In this document: in pieces, positions 20,956 through 27,399 of the stretch | How the letters are laid out: every line of letters starts with the position of its first letter | Numbering within the stretch: position 1 is the first letter of the stretch | DNA from: a virus | Length of the DNA stretch: 27,399 bases | Virus record (IMG/VR): IMGVR_UViG_3300033145_000880 | Span: 1-27,399 of that record | Reading direction: 5' to 3' (one strand) | Translations under genes and position numbers: made by a program | Notes under the pieces: generated by a model | The model's database searches: none | What the model was told of the DNA's origin: nothing | What the model saw: the letters and a program-made list of their open reading frames with translations, nothing else

Positions 20956-21626
20956 AAACAATCACCATTTTGGGCACGGGCCCCAGTTTTATACATTGTT
21001 CCTTTGGCGAAGACTGCGGGGAAGTATGGGGTAACAACGGAACCTATACTGCTGCTCGGCTGCCCCACCTCAAGGATAAGTTTCGCCTCGACAAACTCTT
21101 CATTACCGACCAATTATTCCGCCCAGACGGCACATTCTGCTTTGATTTAGATGCCATAAATGGGTTAAAGGAGATATACAAAACCGAGATTTATTCTGCC
21201 CATAAGTTGAAGCTAGGAAGCATTGAGCTGCAAAGCCACCCCTTTCCCACCAGGGGAATTATGAAGAAGATGGGTTCTAGGTTTCTAAACAGCACCATTG
21301 ACTGGATGCTTGCTTATGCTCTTTATAAGCACACAAGACTTACCAAGAATAAATATGGCATTTCTATACTCGAATTAACTACACCCCTAACCCTTAAACT
21401 CTATGGCATAGATATGGCGACACAATATGAAAAGGATACCAATCAGAGAGGAGGGGTAGAGCATTGGCTGGGCTATGCCCGAGGGCTGGGCTGCGAGGTA
21501 TATGTCTGTGAGCATTCGGTGTTACTGCGAACTGCCACAGGGTTGCCATATGGTCAAAAACTAAACATAAATCTACGTAATGTAGACCCGTTTAATTTGC
21601 TCAAAAGGAGAAGGAATGGAAGGTAA
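20952..21626 (+). CDS. Maf/DUF115-like Rossmann protein, possible glycosyltransferase
   Basis: It overlaps the acyltransferase by ATGA. The 224-aa protein begins MKTITILGTGPSFIHCSFGE, a Rossmann opening with GTGPS, then EVWGNNG, a LDKLFITDQLF strand, FLNSTIDWMLAYALY, LKLYGIDM and QRGGVEHWLGYARGLGCEV. This order matches a widespread phage family related to DUF115 (MAF_flag10). Flagellin Maf proteins transfer pseudaminic or legionaminic acid to protein, so a transferase for the sugar made by the next genes is an attractive inference. However, similar proteins occur in phages without such genes. Confidence 0.55.
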   Translation: MKTITILGTGPSFIHCSFGEDCGEVWGNNGTYTAARLPHLKDKFRLDKLFITDQLFRPDGTFCFDLDAINGLKEIYKTEIYSAHKLKLGSIELQSHPFPTRGIMKKMGSRFLNSTIDWMLAYALYKHTRLTKNKYGISILELTTPLTLKLYGIDMATQYEKDTNQRGGVEHWLGYARGLGCEVYVCEHSVLLRTATGLPYGQKLNINLRNVDPFNLLKRRRNGR

Positions 21627-22365
21627 GTTACCAGAATCAATCGGAACATACTCAGAGAGAAAATACATAGGTCTTACTGAAAGAGTCAAGGGATTACCTG
21701 TATGTTTCATCCCCGCCAAGAGCGAGTCAGCGGGGTTGCCCCAAAAGAATAAACTAAAGATAGACGGGAAGCCGTTATATCAATATCCCATAGAGGCGGC
21801 TAAGGAAAGTGGAATCTTCGGTCATATCTGGGTTTGTTCGGATGATGAGGAAATATTGGAAGCGGCTTATCGCCAGAGGGTTTACCCCTACAAGGAACCC
21901 CCAGGTTTGGTTACGGGGAATATCAAGGAACTAATTATGTTTTGCTTGCGCTTGATGGCCCGGCCCCTACCCGAAGAAATCGCAGTGTTACTACCATCAA
22001 GCCCCTTCCAGACGGCGGAACACATCAGGAGCGCATATAGCCTGTTCAAGCGAGAAAACGCCCATTCACTAGTTAGTGTAACCCCCTGTTGGTATCCACC
22101 CCAATGGGCACTAGAGAAGCGAGGGCACTTTATCCGCCCATTCTATGGCGAGCAAGCGATTGAATGGAATAGACCGAAACGCAGTTTGTATTGGCCGACA
22201 GGAGCCATATTTATGGCCAAGGCGAAGGCTTATATCGGGAATGAACTGGGATTTTATGGGAGGCGCACAGTCCCCTATATTATGGAGAGGTCATTTGATA
22301 TACACACCAAAGAGGACTTTGCCTACGCTGAGTTTTTGATGCAGAGGGGTAAAGATGGGGGATAA
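21616..22365 (+). CDS. CMP-nonulosonate cytidylyltransferase (NeuA/PseF/LegF family)
   Basis: The 249-aa enzyme activates a 9-carbon acid sugar with CTP to give CMP-sugar and pyrophosphate. Motifs: FIPAKSESAGLPQKNKLKID (31-50, nucleotide-binding, a variant of IPARxGSKxxxxKN), GKPLYQYPIEAA, WVCSDDEEI (72-80), LLPSSPFQTAEHI (125-137), YWPTGAIF and DIHTKEDFAYAEF near the end. A short N-terminal extension (about 27 aa) precedes the first strand. AAAAGGAGAAGGA lies before the start, and the gene overlaps both neighbours by 11 bases. The exact sugar (Neu5Ac, Pse or Leg type) cannot be read from this gene alone. Confidence 0.85.
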   Translation: MEGKLPESIGTYSERKYIGLTERVKGLPVCFIPAKSESAGLPQKNKLKIDGKPLYQYPIEAAKESGIFGHIWVCSDDEEILEAAYRQRVYPYKEPPGLVTGNIKELIMFCLRLMARPLPEEIAVLLPSSPFQTAEHIRSAYSLFKRENAHSLVSVTPCWYPPQWALEKRGHFIRPFYGEQAIEWNRPKRSLYWPTGAIFMAKAKAYIGNELGFYGRRTVPYIMERSFDIHTKEDFAYAEFLMQRGKDGG

Positions 22366-23191
22366 AATTATCTTAATCACGGGGGGCAGCGGTTCTCTGG
22401 GGCAAGCCATTGCCAGGAATGCTCTATCAAGAGATGATGTTAGGGCGGTAAAGATATTTTCTAACGATGAAAACCAGCAGGTAGAAATGGAGCGTGCCTT
22501 TCCAGATGCGCCCCGTTTGCGTTTCCTGATTGGTGATGTGAGAGATAAGGAGAGGCTTCGCAGGGCAATGCATAAGGTGGATTTCGTTATCCACGCAGCC
22601 GCACTAAAACACGTATCGGTTTGTGAATTTAACCCCATAGAGGCAGTTCGGACAAACGTTAATGGGTCAGTAAATGTAATTGACGCTGCTATTGATGCGG
22701 GGGTAGGCAAAGTCTTGGCCGTAAGCAGTGATAAGGCAGTTCACCCCATCAATATATATGGGGCAACCAAACTGGTCATGGAAAAACTATTCACCCAGGC
22801 TAATGTCTACGGCAAGGGAAAATTTAGTTGTGTTAGGTTCGGCAACTTTGGGGGAAGGGGGAGTGTCGTCCCCCTGATAATAAAGCAATCAGAGACTGGG
22901 AGGGTAACAATCACCGACAGAGATATGGTGAGGTTTTGGATAGACATTAAGGCAGCTGCACAATTCACTCTGGATTGTATGGACTATATGAATGGTGGGG
23001 AGATATTCATTCCCAAGATGTCGGAGGAAGGTATGATGGATATTGTCAGGAGAATGGCTCCAGAGGCTGAGATTGAATTTATAGGCCGCAGAAAGGGGGA
23101 GAAACTTTCAGAACAATTATTTAACGAAGATGAGCGTCCAGACGATAAGGGAAATTATTACATTGTAAGGAGTGGAAATGATAATCGCTGA
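22355..23191 (+). CDS. pseB: UDP-GlcNAc 4,6-dehydratase, PseB/CapD-like
   Basis: The 278-aa SDR enzyme has the NAD(P)-binding TGGSGSLG (9-16), AAALKHVSVCEFNPIEA (81-97), SSDKAVHP (124-131) and the YGATK catalytic pair Y135/K139. RFGNFGGRGSVVP, TITDRDMVRFWI and GGEIFIPKM follow, typical of PseB and capsular dehydratases, then RRKGEKLSEQL near the C-terminus. It converts UDP-GlcNAc to a 4-keto-6-deoxy sugar, the first step to pseudaminic acid. The length is somewhat shorter than PseB (about 330 aa), lost mainly after residue 265. Cytoplasmic. Other CapD-type dehydratases remain possible. Confidence 0.85.
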   Translation: MGDKIILITGGSGSLGQAIARNALSRDDVRAVKIFSNDENQQVEMERAFPDAPRLRFLIGDVRDKERLRRAMHKVDFVIHAAALKHVSVCEFNPIEAVRTNVNGSVNVIDAAIDAGVGKVLAVSSDKAVHPINIYGATKLVMEKLFTQANVYGKGKFSCVRFGNFGGRGSVVPLIIKQSETGRVTITDRDMVRFWIDIKAAAQFTLDCMDYMNGGEIFIPKMSEEGMMDIVRRMAPEAEIEFIGRRKGEKLSEQLFNEDERPDDKGNYYIVRSGNDNR

Positions 23192-23855
23192 GTGCGGTAT
23201 AAATTGGAAGGGGGGCTTAGAGATTGCAGAACGCCTAATTAGGGAAGCCTCAAAAAACGGTGCGGATTTGGCTAAGTTCCAGCTTTATGAAACTGAGGCA
23301 ATTCACCCTGTTGGTTCTCAATACTATAACATCAGCAAGAAGCACGAACTAACTTTCGAACAGGCGAAGTGGTTATTCAATTTAGGAAAACAGAATGGTA
23401 TTGAGGTATTCTTCTCGGTATTTGATACTGAGAGAGTGGATTGGTGCAGGAAGATTGGTGTAGGGATATATAAGGTGGCTTACAGCCAAAGGCAAAATGT
23501 TGAGCTAATTAACTATATAATCGCACACGCTGGTGGGGCAGGTATCTTTATCTCCACCGATAGCCCCATACACCCAAATTGGGACGCCCGTTACCTATAC
23601 TGTGTTCCCCAATATCCCGCCAAGTTAACGGATATATCATTCGAGCATCTGGGTTCCTATGCGGGGTTTTCTGACCACACCATTGGCTTAGATGCAAGTA
23701 AGATAGCACTAGCTCGAGGGGCTAAAATTATAGAAAAACATTTTTGCCTGTCAAGAGAGGGGCAAGATGACAACCCCGATATTATGGGTAGTATGACCCC
23801 CCCTGAATTAAGGGAGTTAAAGGAATGGGAGGGGCGGGTGAGTTTAGTTGCATAG
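23178..23855 (+). CDS. NeuB/PseI-like nonulosonic acid synthase, no SAF domain
   Basis: The ATG at 23178 has GTAAGGAG five bases before it; an upstream GTG is less likely. The 225-aa barrel shows IIAECGINWKGG (2-13), ADLAKFQLYE (29-38), YKVAYSQRQN (98-107), LYCVPQYPAKL (140-150), GFSDHTIG (163-170) and IIEKHF (184-189), the PEP and metal-binding signature of NeuB. It condenses PEP with a 6-carbon amino sugar into a 9-carbon acid. Family members are about 340-350 aa and end in an antifreeze-like SAF domain that contributes to the active site of the partner. Here it is missing, so activity is uncertain. Confidence 0.8.
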   Translation: MIIAECGINWKGGLEIAERLIREASKNGADLAKFQLYETEAIHPVGSQYYNISKKHELTFEQAKWLFNLGKQNGIEVFFSVFDTERVDWCRKIGVGIYKVAYSQRQNVELINYIIAHAGGAGIFISTDSPIHPNWDARYLYCVPQYPAKLTDISFEHLGSYAGFSDHTIGLDASKIALARGAKIIEKHFCLSREGQDDNPDIMGSMTPPELRELKEWEGRVSLVA

Positions 23856-23859
23856 AGGA

Positions 23860-24927
23860 ATGGAAGAACATCCTAAAGTAAAGCAGGTTTTAGATTCTGG
23901 TATTTTTTCGGGATTCGGAGCTACTCTTGAAAAACACCTCGGGGGGGTTATGGTAAGAGAGCTAGAGGATGCCTTCTGCTCTTATTTTGATGTTGGGTAT
24001 GCCGTGAGCATGAGTTCGGGGACTGCCTGTTTGCACGCCGCCCTAATTGCGTGCGGTGTTCAGTGTGGGGACGAGGTAATAGTGCCAGCAATGAGTTTTA
24101 GCTCATCGGCGTCATGTGTTTTGATGGCTGGGGCAAGGCCCATCTTTGCCGACATAGACGAAGATACATTCAATCTTGACGTTTGGGCTGTAGACCCGTC
24201 AACCCAAACGAAGGCCATTATTCCAGTTCATCTGCACGGTTTGCCTGCCAATATGCACGACATTATGTTCACTGCAAAATCATTGGGGATTAGGGTTATT
24301 GAAGATGCCTCTCAGGCCATCGGCGCAAAATATAACGGGAAATATGTGGGCACGATAGGCGATTGCGGAGTTTTTTCCTTTAACCAAAACAAGCCGCTCT
24401 TTGCGGGAAGTGGGGGGATGCTCATAACCAACGACAGGGAGATAGCGGAAAAGGCCAGGCTTATTAGAAATCACGGCGAGACACAATCTGATATTCTGGG
24501 ATACAACTACAGGTTGGGTGAAATTGAAGCCGCCCTCATACTGGAACAATTACCCCAACTAGAGCAGATAAACAAAGGCAGAATTGAACTAGCCAATTAT
24601 TTGACAGAAAGTCTATCGGGTATAGAGGAAATTATACCACCAGTTGCCGAGGGTAATATCTTTTTCAGGTATGCCATGAAATACAGGGGCAGCGTGCATC
24701 GCAATAGATTCCAGGAGCAGTTAATTCGGGACGGCGTTTTCTTCGGTCGCAAGGATTATGGCGAGCCTCTATATCGGCAGCCCATCTACAGGCAGTTTAA
24801 CCCCCATCCCTGCCCAGTAGCGGAGCGCCTGTGGCGGGATGAGATTATGGTTACGGAGATAATAAAACCACCCAATACGCAGAAGGATATTGATAGAGCA
24901 CTTTCAATTATACGCAAAATGTGTTAA
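23860..24927 (+). CDS. DegT/DnrJ/EryC1-family PLP sugar aminotransferase, PseC-like
   Basis: The protein is about 355 aa from ATG 23860 (a TTG at 23848 is the alternative start). Motifs: SSGTACLHAALIACGV near residue 55, GDEVIVPAMSFSSSAS, DIDEDTFNLD, the PLP-pocket IEDASQAIGAKYNGK with D149, and catalytic K178 in FSFNQNKPLFAGSGG. An NYRLGEIEAALILEQL helix follows. It transfers an amino group to a keto sugar, as PseC or LegC does after PseB. The NxK motif is slightly variant from the common SFxxxK. Its place after pseB and neuB fits the C-4 amination step. Confidence 0.85.
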   Translation: MEEHPKVKQVLDSGIFSGFGATLEKHLGGVMVRELEDAFCSYFDVGYAVSMSSGTACLHAALIACGVQCGDEVIVPAMSFSSSASCVLMAGARPIFADIDEDTFNLDVWAVDPSTQTKAIIPVHLHGLPANMHDIMFTAKSLGIRVIEDASQAIGAKYNGKYVGTIGDCGVFSFNQNKPLFAGSGGMLITNDREIAEKARLIRNHGETQSDILGYNYRLGEIEAALILEQLPQLEQINKGRIELANYLTESLSGIEEIIPPVAEGNIFFRYAMKYRGSVHRNRFQEQLIRDGVFFGRKDYGEPLYRQPIYRQFNPHPCPVAERLWRDEIMVTEIIKPPNTQKDIDRALSIIRKMC

Positions 24928-24930
24928 AAT
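24902..24930 (+). promoter_or_regulatory. Weak promoter for tail unit (TTTCAA-17-TAAAAT)
   Basis: Inside the end of the aminotransferase gene; the -10 overlaps its stop. From the -10 on, the sequence AAGAATAGGGTAGTATGATT repeats the leader element of the portal promoter at 10559 with few changes. Confidence 0.5.
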
Positions 24931-24952
24931 AAGAATAGGGTAGTATGATTAA

Positions 24953-24974
24953 GGGGGCGAATTGCCTCCTTTTT
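24953..24974 (+). terminator. Terminator/attenuator hairpin in tail-unit leader
   Basis: GGGGGC-GAATT-GCCTCC (with one G-U pair) is followed by five T. It lies directly before the GGGAAG ribosome site of the next gene, the same layout as at 10583 and 17626. Confidence 0.65.
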
Positions 24975-24984
24975 ATTTGGGAAG

Positions 24985-25224
24985 ATGTCAAAGATAATAG
25001 TAAAAGAAAATGGCAGAGAAAGAACCATATTCCTGCCGAATACTGGGGATAGGAGCTATGATGAGGCTTTACGAGAAGCCTACGTTGAGAAAACCAGAGA
25101 TGAACTGCGTAAGATGCCCCCAAAAGAAAAGGGCAATATGTCAAGGCAGGATATAAAGGAGTATCTAAGGGAACGCAGGGAATTTAACGAATATAAAAAG
25201 AGGGGAAGTAAAAAGTATTTTTAA
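24985..25224 (+). CDS. Small charged hypothetical protein
   Basis: The 79-aa product starts MSKIIVKENGRERTIFLPNT, then charged helices (SYDEALREAYVEKTRDELRK, RQDIKEYLRERREFNEYKKR). It is the first gene after the third promoter-hairpin leader. Short, highly charged helical proteins at this place may be tail assembly chaperones or connectors; no family was recognised. Confidence 0.6.
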   Translation: MSKIIVKENGRERTIFLPNTGDRSYDEALREAYVEKTRDELRKMPPKEKGNMSRQDIKEYLRERREFNEYKKRGSKKYF

Positions 25225-25233
25225 GGAGGGCAC

Positions 25234-25425
25234 ATGGGAAAGCTGAGGAAAGACTGGGCGAAATATACGGAGGCTCTTCAGGCGCAACTACTACAGATAA
25301 ATAAGGGGAATGAAAACAGGCTAAGGATAGAGGGTATTCTGGCCTACCTGGAGGGGGAAATTAAAAAAATAGAGGGAGGAAAGAGGAAAGATGGCGGAAT
25401 ACAAGACACTAAGTCAGATACTTAA
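25234..25425 (+). CDS. Small helical hypothetical protein
   Basis: AAGGAGGGCAC precedes the ATG. The 63-aa product is a likely helical hairpin (DWAKYTEALQAQLLQINKGN and RLRIEGILAYLEGEIKKIEG), resembling the short two-helix proteins that sit before tail-fibre genes in many phages. It overlaps the next ORF by 35 bases in another frame. Confidence 0.6.
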   Translation: MGKLRKDWAKYTEALQAQLLQINKGNENRLRIEGILAYLEGEIKKIEGGKRKDGGIQDTKSDT

Positions 25426-25477
25426 CGAAATTTTTGATGACGACAACGATGTGCTTACTGCGGAGGTGGACAGCTAA
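25391..25477 (+). CDS. 28-aa ORF duplicating the N-terminus of the fibre protein
   Basis: ATG at 25391 follows GGAGGAAAGAGGAAAG. The peptide MAEYKTLSQILNEIFDDDND, and 8 further residues, closely parallels the fibre start MAYKTVTQIFNECFDDTNNA. Stop and next start overlap as TAATG. It is either a remnant of a duplicated fibre gene or a separate short virion-anchoring peptide. Confidence 0.55.
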   Translation: MAEYKTLSQILNEIFDDDNDVLTAEVDS

Positions 25478-26805
25478 TGGCCTACAAAACAGTAACACAG
25501 ATATTTAACGAGTGCTTTGATGATACGAACAATGCGCTCAAAGTAAAGATAACGGTCAATGACGATAAACTTCTAAAGATTGGCACAGATGCTGACTCGG
25601 TCATACTTAACCGCAGCACATCCCTATCCGCCAATACCGCACTAGCCAATGTTATCGTGGGAACGCCTGACACGGAAGCCATAGTTGCCAACTCGTTAGT
25701 TATAAGTAACACCACGCAAGACGCAGATATTCATATCATAGGTAATGATGGGGGCAACTCGCAGACTTTTGTGTGGATTGATACTTCAGACTATATAGTA
25801 TACTTCCCCGAGCGTGCTAGTTTTTTAGGAGACACTTATTGGTCTACCGTCCTTCAGGCAAATCTTAATGCAGCTTCAATAAGCTCGTGGAAAAGCACAG
25901 ATGGATACACCACAATCCAGGCTTATGATACTGGTGTAGGACTTGTAGAAGTTGCCAGGTTTGCAGGTGCTGCTGACCCATACTTCTCTATGGGTGGGAG
26001 TCAAAACATACGGGGGTATAATTCGGGAAAGTTTGCTCTTGTGGAGCAAGCGGCAGCCCTAACCGATGTAGCTGGCGAGGGGCAAATTTGGGTCAAGAAC
26101 AGCACGCCCAACACCCTCTATTTCACCGATGATACAGGCGTTGATTATCCGCTTGCAGCATTTGATGTCCATAATGGGGAAATGGTTGTTACCTCCAACC
26201 AGACAGCTGTAATTGAGACTGCAAACACCCCACACGCCTTTACTGGTTTTTCTACTGGCGTAGTAAGCGACTTTACCTTTAATGCTGGCATCACGGGGGC
26301 AATAACGGCTTACGCAGACTACTCAGGCACAGTGGCAGGCACGGTTTTAGCAACTGCCGACACACACGGTTTAACCACTGGGGACATTATTACTATCAGA
26401 GGCACCACAAACTATAATGGTGTGTTTGAGGTAACAGTAGTAGACGCAAATACATTCTACTTTACAGATACCTGGGTGGCCGATGATGGCGCCAGTGACT
26501 TTGAAATGGGAGACTACTTGCTCGCTGGAACAGGAACTGCTGGGCAATATGATATAGAGTGGAATAGCTCAGTAGCGGAAGGCGGGGCGGCTGGTGGCAC
26601 AGTGACATTCCAGGTTTATATCAATACGGCTGTTCAAACCAAGGCGGGAGGTAAGAGGAAGTTTGCCAACAATGATGTTGGCTCTATATCGGGAGGCGGG
26701 CACATAACAATTGCCGAGTCTGACCGAATATGGTTCGCCCACCAGAGCGATAGCACCAACGACCTGACGGTAGGCGTGATGAACTTGAGACTGAACAGGC
26801 TCTAA
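25477..26805 (+). CDS. Probable tail fibre/receptor-binding protein
   Basis: The 442-aa product begins MAYKTVTQIFNECFDDTNNA, a short N-terminal motif likely used for virion attachment and duplicated in the ORF before it. A long Ser/Thr/Asn/Ala-rich beta region follows. Residues about 245-330 look like a C-rich-free beta sandwich (THGLTTGDIITIRGTTNYNG is a recurring phage-fibre motif), and the last 110 residues (ITIAESDRIWFAHQSDSTND) resemble a C1q/TNF-like trimeric head. A trimeric fibre that binds host surface glycans is the best reading. No enzymatic depolymerase motif was seen. Confidence 0.7.
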   Translation: MAYKTVTQIFNECFDDTNNALKVKITVNDDKLLKIGTDADSVILNRSTSLSANTALANVIVGTPDTEAIVANSLVISNTTQDADIHIIGNDGGNSQTFVWIDTSDYIVYFPERASFLGDTYWSTVLQANLNAASISSWKSTDGYTTIQAYDTGVGLVEVARFAGAADPYFSMGGSQNIRGYNSGKFALVEQAAALTDVAGEGQIWVKNSTPNTLYFTDDTGVDYPLAAFDVHNGEMVVTSNQTAVIETANTPHAFTGFSTGVVSDFTFNAGITGAITAYADYSGTVAGTVLATADTHGLTTGDIITIRGTTNYNGVFEVTVVDANTFYFTDTWVADDGASDFEMGDYLLAGTGTAGQYDIEWNSSVAEGGAAGGTVTFQVYINTAVQTKAGGKRKFANNDVGSISGGGHITIAESDRIWFAHQSDSTNDLTVGVMNLRLNRL

Positions 26806-26865
26806 CGGGTGTGTGTATATCCAGATAAGGCCTGGTGAAATAAAATAAAAGGAGAGAGGTGGAAG

Positions 26866-27396
26866 ATGGGTTGGTTAAGAGAAATGGATTACAGGATTAG
26901 CAAGTGGTTGCAGCGCAAGCTGGGAATGACACTGGTGCTGGGTGGTGATGCGTTGTATGGAGATACAATACTTACTGCCCGCCACATTCGAGACGGCAAG
27001 GAGATTGACAAGCGTGTCGTAAAACATCGGGTTGTTACCGATGCGTTTGTAAACGACATTGTTGACAATCTTATTACTGAGACTTCAGCGTTTGGTGATT
27101 ACAAGTATCACGACTCAGGAACAGGCACAACTGCCGAGGCTGCTGGTGATACTGCACTGGAAACGCCCACTGGTGAAGCCCGCTCTACGGGCACACAGGT
27201 TGAAGGTGCTGCCAATGAATATAAGAGCGTAGCAACCGATACCTATGCAGGCTCGTTTGCTATCACCGAGCATGGACTATTCAATGCTTCCACTGGTGGC
27301 ACGCTGATGGACAGGACTGTATTTTCTGCGATTAACGTGGTGAGCGGAGATAAAATAGAATTCACATTTTCCGTCTCCTTCAGTTCGGGCGGTTAA
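26866..27396 (+). CDS. Phage structural protein, probable tail/fibre component
   Basis: AAAGGAGAGAGGTGGAAG precedes the ATG. The 176-aa product has a basic N-terminus (MGWLREMDYRISKWLQRKLG), VVTDAFVNDIVDNLITETSA, DYKYHDSGTG, a Thr/Glu/Ala-rich middle and a C-terminal beta strand series (LMDRTVFSAINVVSGDKIEF). The DYKYHDSGTGTT and AITEHGLFN-type motifs recur in tailed-phage structural proteins downstream of fibre genes, so it is probably a neck, baseplate or fibre-associated virion protein. It ends in two stops at the window edge. Confidence 0.65.
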   Translation: MGWLREMDYRISKWLQRKLGMTLVLGGDALYGDTILTARHIRDGKEIDKRVVKHRVVTDAFVNDIVDNLITETSAFGDYKYHDSGTGTTAEAAGDTALETPTGEARSTGTQVEGAANEYKSVATDTYAGSFAITEHGLFNASTGGTLMDRTVFSAINVVSGDKIEFTFSVSFSSGG

Positions 27397-27399
27397 TAA

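Overview
This window looks like about 27 kb of a tailed dsDNA bacteriophage or prophage. It carries a recognisable terminase-portal-scaffold-capsid-fibre order and short, tightly packed genes with many 4-base ATGA stop/start overlaps. Promoters match the bacterial sigma70 consensus at 17-base spacing (for example TTGACA-17-TATTAT and TTGACA-17-TATACT), so the host is a bacterium. The host cannot be named from this sequence. No integrase, lysis gene, tail tape measure or tRNA was recognised.

Layout: (1) Positions 1-6720, minus strand, are an early or accessory arm of about 17 small genes. They include a DUF1064-like PD-(D/E)XK nuclease, a winged-helix protein and RecA-like ATPase that look like one gene split by a 14-bp tandem duplication, a secreted transglutaminase-like protein, several CxxC zinc-binding mini-proteins and a heptad-repeat protein. 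An iteron-like array beside an AT-rich stretch (1537-1680) lies next to the winged-helix gene and is a candidate replication origin. Two strongly folded non-coding stretches (2612-2765 and 5426-5514) are in this arm, and the second sits exactly at the start of a consensus promoter. (2) Positions 6722-6960 are a divergent control region with back-to-back promoters and a dyad. (3) Positions 6961-20468, plus strand, hold small leader genes, TerS, TerL, a metallophosphoesterase, a portal split into two ORFs, a 1323-aa virion protein, scaffold, major capsid protein, a C2H2 zinc-finger protein and a probable head decoration protein. (4) Positions 20533-24927 are a compact glycan operon: hexapeptide acyltransferase, Maf/DUF115-like protein, CMP-nonulosonate cytidylyltransferase, PseB-like dehydratase, NeuB-like synthase and PseC-like aminotransferase. 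(5) Positions 24985-27396 hold small proteins and two probable tail-fibre proteins.

How they work together: the left arm probably handles replication and host takeover, and the right arm packaging and virion assembly. Three right-arm transcription units (portal, scaffold/capsid, tail) each begin with a promoter followed within a few bases by a terminator-like hairpin, which suggests control by attenuation or antitermination. The most unusual content is the nonulosonic (sialic-like) acid cluster placed between capsid and fibre genes. Four core enzymes of pseudaminic/legionaminic acid synthesis are present, but no UDP-sugar hydrolase is recognisable and the synthase lacks its usual C-terminal SAF domain. 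This implies either a virion or host-surface glycosylation system that uses host steps, or a variant pathway.
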